The position numbers and the translations under genes were made by a program. A stretch of 64,000 bases of DNA. Source: Streptomyces sp. WM6386. Lineage in GTDB: Bacteria; Actinomycetota; Actinomycetes; Streptomycetales; Streptomycetaceae. Shown here in pieces: positions 52,390-60,813 of this stretch (within the stretch, counting starts at the first letter, position 1; the number at the start of each line of letters is the position of its first letter). The DNA is taken from contig NZ_JXTE01000024.1 in the NCBI RefSeq assembly GCF_000972385.1, positions 37,323-101,322 of the forward strand, given 5' to 3'. Below the pieces are notes generated by a model, which was given only the letters and a program-made list of their open reading frames with translations, did no database searches and was not told where the DNA came from.

Positions 52390-53852
52390 TCACGATGATG
52401 ACCAAATACCCTCATCTGCGGCAGGACTTCGCCGCCTCTCTGGTCGTCTTCCTGGTCGCGCTCCCGCTGTGCGTGGGCGTGGCCGTCGCTTCCGGCGTGC
52501 CGGCCGAACTCGGTCTGGTCACCGGCATCGTGGGCGGCATCGTCACCGGTCTCATGCGCGGCAGCAGCCTCCAGGTCTCCGGACCGGCCGCGGGGATGAC
52601 CGTGCTGGTCTTCGAGGCGGTCCAGGAGTTCGGGCTGCCCGTGCTCGGCGTGATCGTGCTGGCCACGGGCGCGCTCCAGATCCTCATGGGCGCCCTGAAG
52701 CTGGGCCGTTGGTTCCGGGCGATCTCGGTCTCCGTCGTCGAGGGCATGCTCGCCGGCATCGGCCTCGTACTGATCGCCGGACAGCTGTACGCGATGGCCG
52801 ACGCCAAGGCGCCCGCCTCGGGCCTCGGGAAGATAGCCGGGCTGCCCGGTGCGCTCGCGGACGCCGTCGGGAACACCGGGGCGCTGGCCTCGCTCGGGCT
52901 CGGGGCCGGCACCATCGCGATCCTCGTGCTGTGGAAGCGCATGCCGGCGAAGGTGCGCACCGTGCCCGGTCCGCTCGCCGCGGTCGGTCTGGCCACGCTC
53001 GCCGGTCTGGCGTTCTCCATGCCGGTGGCGACCGTCGAGGTGCAGGGGCTGCTGGGTTCCATCCAGCCACCGTCCTTCACCGCCTTCGGTGAGCTCGCGA
53101 ACATCGGCGTGCTCGCCACGATCGTCGCGTTCACCCTGATCGCGTCCGCCGAGTCGCTGTTCAGCGCGGCGGCCGTGGACCGGCTGCACGACGGGCCGCG
53201 CACCGCGTACGACAAGGAACTGGTCGCGCAGGGCGCGGGCAACGCGCTCTGCGGGGTGCTCGGCGCGCTGCCGATGACCGCGGTGATCGTGCGCAGTGCG
53301 GCCAACGTCCAGGCGGGCGCGAAGACCAAGGCGTCCCGGGTCATGCACGGCGTATGGCTGCTGCTGTTCGCGGCGCTGCTGCCGGGCGTCCTCGCCTACA
53401 TCCCGATCCCGGCGCTCGCGGGCATCCTGGTCTACTCCGGCGCCAAGCTGATCCCCGTACGGGAGATCGTGTCGCTGTGGCGCGAGCACCGCGGTGAGGC
53501 GCTGATCCTGGTGGTCACGGCCGTGTCGATCGTCGCGGTCAGCATGTTCGAGGGCGTCCTCATCGGCCTCGCGCTGGCCGTCGCCAAGACCGCCTGGGAG
53601 GCCTCGCACCTGAAGCTGGAGGTCGTGGACAAGGGCGCCGGACCCGTCCAGGCGTATCTGTCGGGCAACGCGACCTTCCTCAGGCTGCCGAAGATCCTCG
53701 ACAACCTGGAGTCCCTGCCGCAGGACCGCCCGGTGGAGCTGGACCTGTCCGGTCTGCACCACCTGGACCACGCCTGCCGTACGGCACTGGAGAACTGGGC
53801 CGAGCGCCACAGCGCGGTCGGCACGGAACCGGTGCGGGTCACCGCCCAGTAA
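52386..53852 (+). CDS. SulP-family anion transporter with STAS domain
   Basis: 488 residues, 10-14 membrane segments beginning FAASLVVFLVALPLCVGVAVASGVPAELG, ending in a STAS domain (VELDLSGLHHLDHACRTALE). GTG 52386 overlaps the carbonic anhydrase stop; ATG 52395 or 52398 also possible. SulP proteins move sulfate, bicarbonate or dicarboxylates. Its coupling to carbonic anhydrase points to bicarbonate (BicA-like), inferred. Confidence 0.92.
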   Translation: MITMMTKYPHLRQDFAASLVVFLVALPLCVGVAVASGVPAELGLVTGIVGGIVTGLMRGSSLQVSGPAAGMTVLVFEAVQEFGLPVLGVIVLATGALQILMGALKLGRWFRAISVSVVEGMLAGIGLVLIAGQLYAMADAKAPASGLGKIAGLPGALADAVGNTGALASLGLGAGTIAILVLWKRMPAKVRTVPGPLAAVGLATLAGLAFSMPVATVEVQGLLGSIQPPSFTAFGELANIGVLATIVAFTLIASAESLFSAAAVDRLHDGPRTAYDKELVAQGAGNALCGVLGALPMTAVIVRSAANVQAGAKTKASRVMHGVWLLLFAALLPGVLAYIPIPALAGILVYSGAKLIPVREIVSLWREHRGEALILVVTAVSIVAVSMFEGVLIGLALAVAKTAWEASHLKLEVVDKGAGPVQAYLSGNATFLRLPKILDNLESLPQDRPVELDLSGLHHLDHACRTALENWAERHSAVGTEPVRVTAQ

Positions 53853-53959
53853 GACGCAGCACGCGATCCACACCCGGTGCCTGGTCCATAGCCTCGGACC
53901 GGGCACCGGGCATATCGTTGCAGGAGCGGACAAACAGGCCTCTCAGTGAGGGGGTCGCC

Positions 53960-54736
53960 ATGCTCCAGGAGCTCCTGACCGTGGCCGCGGCAGCCGGTTC
54001 CGCCGGCGTGGTCTATGTCGCCGCCGGGGCGCGGGTCGTCAAGCAGTACGAGCGCGGGGTGATCTTCCGGCTAGGGCGGCTGATGGACGACGTGCGGGCG
54101 CCCGGGTTCACGATGGTGGTCCCGTTCGTGGACCGGATGCACAAGGTCAACATGCAGATCGTCACGATGCCGATCCCGGCCCAGGAGGGCATCACCCGGG
54201 ACAACGTGACGGTGCGCGTGGACGCGGTCGTCTACTTCCGGGTGATCGACGCGGCGAACGCGCTCGTGAAGGTCGAGGACTACAAGTTCGCGGTCTCCCA
54301 GATGGCGCAGACGTCCCTGCGCTCGATCATCGGCAAGAGCGAGCTGGACGCCCTGCTCTCCAACCGCGAGAAGCTCAACGAGGGCCTGGAGCTGATGATC
54401 GACAGCCCGGCCGTCGGCTGGGGCGTGCAGGTCGACCGCGTCGAGATCAAGGACGTGTCGCTGCCGGACGCGATGAAGCGTTCCATGGCCCGGCAGGCGG
54501 AGGCCGACCGCGAGCGCCGCGCCCGGATCATCAACGCGGATGCCGAACTCCAGGCGTCGAAGAAGCTCGCCGAGGCCGCGAAGGAGATGTCCGAGCAGCC
54601 GGCCGCCCTCCAGCTGCGGTTGCTCCAGACGGTGGTGGCGGTGGCCGCCGAGAAGAACTCCACCCTGGTCCTCCCCTTCCCGGTGGAGCTGCTGCGCTTC
54701 CTGGAGAGGGCCCAGGAGCACCCCACCGACAGGTGA
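53960..54736 (+). CDS. Slipin/stomatin-like SPFH-domain membrane protein
   Basis: 258 residues. One N-terminal membrane segment, then the SPFH domain (YERGVIFRLGRLMDDVRAPGFTMVVPFVD, VDAVVYFRV), and a C-terminal coiled-coil tail (SMARQAEADRERRARIINADAE). These proteins form membrane microdomain scaffolds. ATG 53960 has GAGGGGG upstream; the frame from TTG 53918 is unneeded. No NfeD partner seen beside it. Confidence 0.92.
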   Translation: MLQELLTVAAAAGSAGVVYVAAGARVVKQYERGVIFRLGRLMDDVRAPGFTMVVPFVDRMHKVNMQIVTMPIPAQEGITRDNVTVRVDAVVYFRVIDAANALVKVEDYKFAVSQMAQTSLRSIIGKSELDALLSNREKLNEGLELMIDSPAVGWGVQVDRVEIKDVSLPDAMKRSMARQAEADRERRARIINADAELQASKKLAEAAKEMSEQPAALQLRLLQTVVAVAAEKNSTLVLPFPVELLRFLERAQEHPTDR

Positions 54737-54826
54737 CACCTCTACGCGCGTGGTTCACGGAGCCCGCGCCAGGTGATAGACACAGCGGCGTCACATCCTG
54801 TCCGCCAGCAGGAAGGTTGCTGCTCC

Positions 54827-56203
54827 ATGTCCGCAACACGACGTCAGGTGCTCGCCCGCTCCGGCGCCTTGGGGGCGGGAATCGCCTTCACCGGCGCCCT
54901 CTCCGAGCTCTTCACGGGCACCGCCGCCGCCCAGAACCTCGGCCACACCGGCTACGGCCCCCTCGTCCCCGACCCGAACGGCCTGCTCGATCTGCCGGAA
55001 GGTTTCCGCTACAAGGTCCTCTCCCGTGAGGGCGGCAAGCTCTCCTACGACCAGGGGCTCGTTCCCTCCAACCACGACGGCATGGCCGCCTTCGCCGGCA
55101 GACACAGCGGTGCTCGCGTCGTACACCTGGTCCGCAACCACGAGAACCGCCCCACCGCGGCCATCCCCGTCCCGACCGTCGAGGGCCTCACCTACGATCC
55201 GGCCGGCAAGGGCGGCTGTACGACGCTGGCGCTCGACGGCCGGAACAGGGTTCTGTCCGAGCAGGTCGCCATCGCCGGCACGGCCGTCAACTGCGCGGGC
55301 GGGCCCACCCCTTGGGGCACGTGGCTGACCTGCGAGGAGACCGAGGACAAGGCCGGCACCAACGGCTACACCAAGGACCACGGCTTCATCTTCGAGGTCG
55401 ACGGCGCCGACCCGCGCCGCTCCGGAGCGGTCCCGCTGACCGCGATGGGCCGCTTCCAGCACGAGGCGATCGCCGTCGACCCCCAGCGGGGCATCGTCTA
55501 CGAGACCGAGGACGCGTTCCTCAAGCCGTTCGGCCTCTTCTACCGCTTCCTGCCGAACAAGCCGCTGGGCGGCCTGGGTTCCCTGCGCGCGGGGGGAAAG
55601 CTCCAGGCGATGCGGGTGCCCGGCGTACCGGACCTGTCCTCGATCCAGGAGACGGGCGCGTGCTTCGAGGGCGTCGAGTGGGTCGACGTACCGGACCCGC
55701 TGGCCGCCCAGACCCCCATCCGCCTCCAGGACTTCGGCCCGAAGGGCATCACACACGCGCAGAAGCTGGAGGGCTGCTACTGGGGCGGCCGGTGTGTGTA
55801 CTTCGTGTCGTCCTTCGCCCACAGCGCGGAGGGCTCGGCCGCGGACCACTTCGGCCAGATCTGGCGCTACGACCCGTCCTCGCGCCGCCTGACCCTGGTG
55901 ATCGTCTTCGGTCCGGACACCGACATCCAGCTGCCCGGCGAGTCCCCCGACAACATCTGCCTCGCCCCCAGCGGCGGCCTGATGGTCTGCGAGGACGGCA
56001 ACGGCGCCCAGCACGTGTACGGCGTCACGCGCAGGGGCGAGGTGTACGCGATGGCCCGCAACGCCCAGAACATCGGGACGCCCGAGGCGCCGGAGTGGGG
56101 CGAGTTCGCGGGGGTCACCTTCTCCCCCGACGGCGACACGATGTACGTCAACTGCTACACGCCGGGGACGACGTTCGCGGTGACGGGACCCTGGCGCAGG
56201 TAG
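54827..56203 (+). CDS. PhoX-like (DUF839) secreted protein
   Basis: 458 residues. A Tat signal (RRQVLARSGALGAGIAF) ends near TAAAQ. The mature part matches the DUF839/PhoX propeller family: LVRNHENR, TWLTCEETEDK, FQHEAIAVDP, DNICLAPSGGLMVCEDGNG. PhoX-type proteins are Ca/Fe alkaline phosphatases, although many actinobacterial members are untested. ATG 54827 is used. Followed by a strong terminator. Confidence 0.87.
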   Translation: MSATRRQVLARSGALGAGIAFTGALSELFTGTAAAQNLGHTGYGPLVPDPNGLLDLPEGFRYKVLSREGGKLSYDQGLVPSNHDGMAAFAGRHSGARVVHLVRNHENRPTAAIPVPTVEGLTYDPAGKGGCTTLALDGRNRVLSEQVAIAGTAVNCAGGPTPWGTWLTCEETEDKAGTNGYTKDHGFIFEVDGADPRRSGAVPLTAMGRFQHEAIAVDPQRGIVYETEDAFLKPFGLFYRFLPNKPLGGLGSLRAGGKLQAMRVPGVPDLSSIQETGACFEGVEWVDVPDPLAAQTPIRLQDFGPKGITHAQKLEGCYWGGRCVYFVSSFAHSAEGSAADHFGQIWRYDPSSRRLTLVIVFGPDTDIQLPGESPDNICLAPSGGLMVCEDGNGAQHVYGVTRRGEVYAMARNAQNIGTPEAPEWGEFAGVTFSPDGDTMYVNCYTPGTTFAVTGPWRR

Positions 56204-56210
56204 GGCCCCT

Positions 56211-56242
56211 GCGCCGGGAGGCGGACCCCCGCCTCCCGGCGC
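56211..56242 (+). terminator. Perfect 14-bp stem terminator
   Basis: GCGCCGGGAGGCGG pairs with CCGCCTCCCGGCGC around a 4-nt loop (ACCC), 8 bp after the PhoX-like stop codon. A strong intrinsic-type hairpin, without a T-run. Confidence 0.8.
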
Positions 56243-56299
56243 ATGATCGAAGCGGCCGCAATCCGGGATGTGCCTGATTCATCCCGTTATGTTCATACA

Positions 56300-57142
56300 G
56301 TGATCATTCGAGTACGACAAGTAGTGGCCGCCTGTGCACTCGGCGCCGCGCTCACCGCCTGCGCCGCCGCCCCCGAGGCACAGCACGCCGCCCGTCCGGC
56401 TCCCTCCGCTCCCGCCGCCCCCTCCCGGGCCCCGACCCTCGCCCCGGGCCCCGCCGGACTCACCCCCGTCTTCAAGAACGGCCCCCGCACGCACGGCAGG
56501 ACGGTCGCGCTCACCTTCGACGCCGACATGACCGCGGACCAGGGGCCCCGGGCGGCGGCCGGCGAGCGCTTCGACAATCCGCGGCTCATCGCGGCGCTGC
56601 GGACGCTGAAGGTGCCGGCCACCGTGTTCATGACGGGGCGGTGGGCCGAGGAGTACCCGACACAGGCGCGGTCGATCGGACGGGACCCGCTCTTCGAGGT
56701 GGCGAACCACTCGTACAGCCACTACGCCTTCACCGGCGACTGCTACGGGCTGCCGACGGTCTCGCAGGACCGTATGCGGGCCGATGTCGAGCACGCGTAC
56801 GCCGCCTTCCGGAAGGCGGGCGTCCCGGACGCGCGGCCGTACTTCCGCTTCCCCGGCGGCTGCTACGACCGAGAGGCCCTCAGGGCGCTCACCCCGGCCG
56901 GTGTCACCGCCGTGCAGTGGGACGTGGTCAGCGGGGACGCCTTCGCGACGGACGCGGACGCCGTGGCCCGGCAGGTGCTGGACGGGGTCCGGCCCGGTTC
57001 CGTGGTCGTCATGCACTGCACCCGCAGCGCCGCCCCGACGACCGAGCGGGCCGTACGGACGATCGTGCCGGAGCTGCGGGCCAAGGGGTACCGGTTCGTG
57101 AAGGTGTCCGAGCTGATCGCGGCGGGGGGCGGGCGCCGCTGA
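56300..57142 (+). CDS. Polysaccharide deacetylase lipoprotein (CE4/NodB)
   Basis: 280 residues. A lipobox LTAC follows a hydrophobic segment (VVAACALGAALTAC), giving a surface lipoprotein with a Pro/Ala-rich linker. The NodB domain carries TFDADMTADQG (catalytic Asp and metal Asp), the NHSYSH metal histidines and RFPGGCYD. It deacetylates GlcNAc residues in peptidoglycan or chitin. GTG 56300 is chosen; TATGTT six bases upstream suggests a leaderless mRNA, and the earlier ATG at 56243 abuts the terminator. Confidence 0.88.
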   Translation: MIIRVRQVVAACALGAALTACAAAPEAQHAARPAPSAPAAPSRAPTLAPGPAGLTPVFKNGPRTHGRTVALTFDADMTADQGPRAAAGERFDNPRLIAALRTLKVPATVFMTGRWAEEYPTQARSIGRDPLFEVANHSYSHYAFTGDCYGLPTVSQDRMRADVEHAYAAFRKAGVPDARPYFRFPGGCYDREALRALTPAGVTAVQWDVVSGDAFATDADAVARQVLDGVRPGSVVVMHCTRSAAPTTERAVRTIVPELRAKGYRFVKVSELIAAGGGRR

Positions 57143-57160
57143 CCGCCCTACGCTGGGGAT

Positions 57161-57340
57161 ATGAGCGAGGACTACTGCACGATCAGCGCGGCGCCGAAGC
57201 CGCCCGTCGCCGACGGGCCGCCGTACGCGGAGTGTGTGCTGTGCCGGAAGCCGACGGAGTACCCGGAGTCGTACAAGGGGATCACCATGTGCCCGGTATG
57301 CGAGTGGCAGGAGGCCCAGCGGACCGCCTGCTCAGGGTGA
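57161..57340 (+). CDS. Small zinc-ribbon-like protein (59 residues)
   Basis: 59 residues from ATG 57161, with CVLC (25-28) and CPVC (44-47) pairs spaced like a zinc ribbon, plus C6 and C57. The end WQEAQRTACSG overlaps the convergent ABC membrane gene by nine bases. Coding is supported by the third-position GC bias and CxxC pattern. Role unknown; possible metal- or nucleic-acid-binding. Confidence 0.7.
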   Translation: MSEDYCTISAAPKPPVADGPPYAECVLCRKPTEYPESYKGITMCPVCEWQEAQRTACSG

Positions 57341-58003
57341 TCTCCGGGACGTCAGCACGCAGGCCACGGCGGTCGCGCCCGCGGTGAGCAGGGCGGCCGC
57401 GGCCAGGGGCAGCAGCGGCAGTGGGACCGTGCCCTCACGGGAACCGGTGACCAGGCCCTGGACCGCCGCCTGGGCCGGGGAACCGGTCGTCACCGTCGTC
57501 AGCAGCGCCGCGAGCAGCATCGTGGGGACCGCCCGTCCCGGCGAGCGCAGCAGCGGCCACGTGGTGAGCGCCCCGACGGCCGTGCCGAGCAGAGCGCACG
57601 CGAGGGTGGCGATCAGCCCCGCCGCACCGGCGGGGAACCGTGGCACCCGCATCTGGTGGTCGGCGCCCACCGGATCGCTGATCAGCGTCACAAGGAGAGT
57701 CGCCGCCGTGCCGAGCAGCGCCGCCGTGGCGAATGCCACCAGCAGAGAGGCGAGGTGCGCCCTCGCGGGCCCGACCGCCGCGGACACACAGGCACGGGCC
57801 GCGGGCGGCTCGTTGGACACACAGATCCGCACCAGCCAGGCGGCGACGGGCAGCAGCGCGGCGGCCGCGTACCCGAGCGAGTCGAGGATCGGCTGGCCGC
57901 TCTGCACACCGATGCCCAGGAAGGCGACGTACAGGATGAACGGCGGCAGCCAGCGCTGGGAGCGTACGAGCAGGGCGGCCTGGTAGCGGAGCAGAGCGGT
58001 CAT
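57332..58003 (-). CDS. ABC-2-type membrane subunit, small exporter permease
   Basis: 223 residues, about six hydrophobic spans (LGYAAAALLPVAAWLV, LASLLVAFATAALLGTAATLLVTL, GLIATLACALLGTAVGAL, VPTMLLAALLTTV, LPLLPLAAAALLTAGATAVACVL). ATG 58003 overlaps the ATPase stop (ATGA), so it is coupled to it and forms the membrane part of an exporter. Substrate unknown. Confidence 0.82.
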   Translation of the reverse strand: MTALLRYQAALLVRSQRWLPPFILYVAFLGIGVQSGQPILDSLGYAAAALLPVAAWLVRICVSNEPPAARACVSAAVGPARAHLASLLVAFATAALLGTAATLLVTLISDPVGADHQMRVPRFPAGAAGLIATLACALLGTAVGALTTWPLLRSPGRAVPTMLLAALLTTVTTGSPAQAAVQGLVTGSREGTVPLPLLPLAAAALLTAGATAVACVLTSRRSP

Positions 58004-58869
58004 CGGCCGTCTTCCTGTGTCTGGTGGCTGACGCTCACCACATGCCACGGCGGGCGGGCCGCCAGCAGGGTACGGAGCAGGACGTCCGAGCGGGACGCGG
58101 GGACGGCGAGCCTGTAGGTGCCCGGTGCCGTCTCCTCGGCGGTGGTGGCCATCCGGTGCGCGTCCGCGGGCAGCCGGCCGCCTGCCGGGCCCTGGGCCAC
58201 GACGGTCACCTGCGGGCCGGAGGGCGCGGCGGCCTGTGTCGTACGACGGTGGAGGCCGCCCTCGTGCACGGCGTACGTCGCGTCGGGCACCCCCGCCAGC
58301 CGGCTCGGGTCGTGGTCGACGAACACCACCGCTCCGCCCGCCGCGGTGCGCTCGGCGACCGCGCGCTCCAGTTCCGCCCGGGCGTCCGCGTCGAGGCCGG
58401 TCCACGCCTCGTCCAGGACGAGCAGCTCCGGTTCGGCGAGGAGGGCCTGGGCGACGGCGACCTTCTGGCTGCTGCCCTTGGAGAGCTGGGCCATGGGGGT
58501 GCGGGCGTAGGGGGTGGCGCCGAACCGCTCCAGGGTGTCGGCCGCGGCTCGCTCGGCCGAGGTGCGGGTGAGGCCGTGGATCGTGGCCAGGTGGGTCAGG
58601 TAGCCGAGGGCGGTGAACGGGAGGGCCGAGGGGAAGCGTTCGGGGACGTAGGCGGTGTGCGGGCGGCCCTTGATGCGACCCTCCGAGGGGGCGTCGAGGC
58701 GGGCGAGTACGCGAAGGAGCGTGGATTTGCCGGTGCCGTTCGGGCCTTCTATGCGGGTGAGGGTGCCGGGGATGAGGGTGAGATGGATGCCTCGTAAGAC
58801 CCAGGGGCCGCGTAGGCCGTAGCGGCGGCCCACGTTGTCCAGCTGTAGATCGCGTTCCATGGTTGTCAT
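58000..58869 (-). CDS. ABC exporter ATPase
   Basis: 289 residues. Walker A is EGPNGTGKSTLL, signature LSKGSSQKVAVAQALL, Walker B ELLVLDEAWTGLD and the H-loop VVFVDHDPS. About 80 residues follow the ABC domain (GPQVTVVAQGPAGGRL), perhaps a regulatory tail. Start ATG 58869 (or 58860). The membrane partner follows directly. Confidence 0.92.
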   Translation of the reverse strand: MTTMERDLQLDNVGRRYGLRGPWVLRGIHLTLIPGTLTRIEGPNGTGKSTLLRVLARLDAPSEGRIKGRPHTAYVPERFPSALPFTALGYLTHLATIHGLTRTSAERAAADTLERFGATPYARTPMAQLSKGSSQKVAVAQALLAEPELLVLDEAWTGLDADARAELERAVAERTAAGGAVVFVDHDPSRLAGVPDATYAVHEGGLHRRTTQAAAPSGPQVTVVAQGPAGGRLPADAHRMATTAEETAPGTYRLAVPASRSDVLLRTLLAARPPWHVVSVSHQTQEDGR

Positions 58870-58894
58870 GATGTCGTGTGGCGACCAACGGTTG

Positions 58895-58954
58895 GTTGTG
58901 GCTGGTCGCGCTCACGCGGCGGTAGCCGCACATCGGCACAGCCCCGCGCCCCTT
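58895..58954 (-). repeat. Dispersed GC-rich repeat, long inverted copy
   Basis: On the minus strand it begins AAGGGGCGCGGGGCTGTGCC and ends in GCGCGACCAGCCACAAC. It has the same outer arms as the short copies but an extra ~30-bp middle that can fold as a hairpin (GCGGCTACCGCCGC). It lies between the ABC ATPase and the Pth2-like gene. Confidence 0.7.
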
Positions 58955-58965
58955 AGGGTGATTGC

Positions 58966-59682
58966 GTGAGCGTTGATTCCAAGTCCACCGGTGACAGTCC
59001 CTTCCGGCACGAAGCCACTGCCCGCGATCATGCACCGCAGTTCGTGCTGCCGTTGGTCGTGCGCATCGAGCGGGATGCGCCTCCCGCCCGGACCGACGCT
59101 CTCGAGACCGCTGCCCGTGCTGTTCTCGTCATGCTCAGCGATGGACGCTCCCTCGGGGACGGTGAGTGGGCTCAGGTCATGCGGGACTGGCAGGACGCAC
59201 GCATCCGGAAGGTCGTGCGGCGGGCCCGTGGGGGCGAGTGGCGCAAGGCCGAGGCGCTGCCCGGGATCACGGTCACCGGGAAGTCCGCGGAGGTGCGGGT
59301 GTTTCCGCCGGTGCCGTTGGACGGGTGGCCCAAGGAGTTGGCCAAGCTTCAGGTGTCGGGTACCGACCTCGACGACCCCGAGCCGCCGGTGGACGCCGAT
59401 CCGGGTGTCCCCGTGCTGTGGATGAGCCCGGACGTCGACATGTCGGCCGGGAAGGCGATGGCTCAGGCCGGGCACGGGGCTCAGCTCGCCTGGTGGGAGC
59501 TGTCGGACGCGGAGCGGGCCGCTTGGCGCGACGCCGGGTTCCCGGTCGCCGTACGGACCCCTGGACGGGACCGGTGGCGCGAACTCGTCGGCAGTGGGCT
59601 GCCGTTGGTGCGGGACGCCGGGTTCACCGAGATCGCCCCGGGCTCGTGCACGGTCGTCGCCGACCATCCGGCGCTGCGGTGA
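58966..59682 (+). CDS. Pth2-type aminoacyl/peptidyl-tRNA hydrolase family protein
   Basis: 238 residues. The C-terminal ~110 residues hold the Pth2 signature MSAGKAMAQAGHGAQLAWWE (compare K.AAQ..HA), catalysing release of peptides from peptidyl-tRNA. The N-terminal half (RIERDAPPARTDALETAARAV) is an additional domain seen in actinobacterial members. GTG 58966; stop overlaps the TetR gene (GTGA). Confidence 0.83.
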   Translation: MSVDSKSTGDSPFRHEATARDHAPQFVLPLVVRIERDAPPARTDALETAARAVLVMLSDGRSLGDGEWAQVMRDWQDARIRKVVRRARGGEWRKAEALPGITVTGKSAEVRVFPPVPLDGWPKELAKLQVSGTDLDDPEPPVDADPGVPVLWMSPDVDMSAGKAMAQAGHGAQLAWWELSDAERAAWRDAGFPVAVRTPGRDRWRELVGSGLPLVRDAGFTEIAPGSCTVVADHPALR

Positions 59683-60317
59683 CCCGGCTCGACGGCAGGG
59701 TCGAACGAGGCAACCGCACCCGGCAGTCGGTGCTGCGCCGTACCGTCGAGATCGCCTCCGTGGAGGGTCTCGAGGCGCTGTCGGTGGGACGGCTCGCGAC
59801 CGATCTACGGCTCAGCAAGAGCGGGGTGTTCGCCCTGTTCGGCTCCAAGCAGGAGCTGCAGTTGGCCACGGTGCGGGAGGCCTCGCGGGTGTTCGTCGCG
59901 GAGGTCGTGGAGCCCGCCGCGAAGGTTCCGGCGGGGATCGGACGGGTCTGGCGGCTGTGCCAGGCGTGGCTGGAGTACTCGGAGGGGCGGGTCTTTCCCG
60001 GCGGCTGCTTCTTCTACGGCGTGGTGGCCGAGTTCGACGCCCGGGAGGGGGCCGTGCACGATGCGCTGGTCAGGGCCCAGCGGTCCTGGGGCGCTCATGT
60101 GGAGGGCTGTGTCGAGGAGGCGCGGACCGCGGGTGAACTGCGCTCCGACACCGATGCCGCGCAGCTCGCCTTCGAGCTGATCGCCCTCATGGAGTCGGCG
60201 AACGCGCTGTCCGTGCTGCATGGGGAGAACGTCGCCTATCGACGGGCGCGGGTGGGGATCGCGGCGCGGTTGCGGGCGGTGGCGGTGGACGTCTCGTCGG
60301 CGCCTCAAGTGGGCTGA
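59679..60317 (+). CDS. TetR-family regulator
   Basis: 212 residues. An N-terminal TetR HTH (TVEIASVEGLEALSVGRLATDLRLSKSGVFALFGSKQELQ, about 25-65) is followed by a helical ligand domain containing EFDARE and PGGCFFYG. GTG 59679 overlaps the Pth2 stop. It probably controls the downstream gene pair at 60406-61394 through the palindrome at 60367-60391. Confidence 0.92.
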   Translation: MTRLDGRVERGNRTRQSVLRRTVEIASVEGLEALSVGRLATDLRLSKSGVFALFGSKQELQLATVREASRVFVAEVVEPAAKVPAGIGRVWRLCQAWLEYSEGRVFPGGCFFYGVVAEFDAREGAVHDALVRAQRSWGAHVEGCVEEARTAGELRSDTDAAQLAFELIALMESANALSVLHGENVAYRRARVGIAARLRAVAVDVSSAPQVG

Positions 60318-60366
60318 GGGATAAGGGATGTTGGCTGCTCGTCTTTCGGGACCGATCACGGAAAAC

Positions 60367-60391
60367 AAGTAGCACGATCGTTCGCTTACTT
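60367..60391. promoter_or_regulatory. Probable TetR operator overlapping a leaderless promoter
   Basis: AAGTAGCACGATCGTTCGCTTACTT: ACGATCGT core flanked by imperfect AAGTA/TTACTT arms. TATTCT (60393-60398) lies seven bases before the ATG at 60406, which has no ribosome site, matching a leaderless promoter. Binding by the TetR protein just upstream would cover the promoter. Confidence 0.5.
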
Positions 60392-60405
60392 TTATTCTCG
60401 GATCC

Positions 60406-60813
60406 ATGCGAATCTCGCGACGAGCGATCCTGCGCGCTCCCTGGCAGCCCGGGCCCGAACCGCCGACCGACGCCCCGGTGCTGGTCAGCGTCACCGACTT
60501 CACCGCCCTCGGCTTCGGGCAGGCCGCCGCGGTCGCCCTGGCCGGCGTGCGATTGCGCCGCACCTGGCCGGGGACGCCCGGCTCGCTCGGCATGTGGCTG
60601 TGGGCCGACCCGGTCCGCAGACGCTCCGGGGCCGTGTCCGTGTGGGCCGGCGAACAAGAGCTCAAGGAGTTCGTCGCCCGGCCCGACCATCTGCGGATCG
60701 TGCGCGCCCACCGTGGGCGGAGTGAACTTCGGTCGACGACACGGGAGTTCGCGATATTCGAGCCATCGACCCTGTGGGCCCACGCCCTGGACCCGATCAC
60801 CGAGGAGCAGTGA
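60406..60813 (+). CDS. Conserved hypothetical protein, possible ABM/DUF3291-like barrel
   Basis: 135 residues, no signal. FTALGFGQAAAVALAGVRLRRTWPGTPGSLGMWLW and SGAVSVWAGEQELKEFVARPDHLRIVRAHRG resemble dimeric alpha-beta barrels of the monooxygenase/DUF3291 group, at low similarity. Downstream gene overlaps by TGATG. Likely TetR-regulated and leaderless. Confidence 0.6.
   Translation: MRISRRAILRAPWQPGPEPPTDAPVLVSVTDFTALGFGQAAAVALAGVRLRRTWPGTPGSLGMWLWADPVRRRSGAVSVWAGEQELKEFVARPDHLRIVRAHRGRSELRSTTREFAIFEPSTLWAHALDPITEEQ

Noticed and set aside
57332..59035. Single 567-codon ABC fusion protein
   Set aside because: The upstream part is a shadow of the ATPase gene; ATGA at 58000-58003 separates ATPase and permease.
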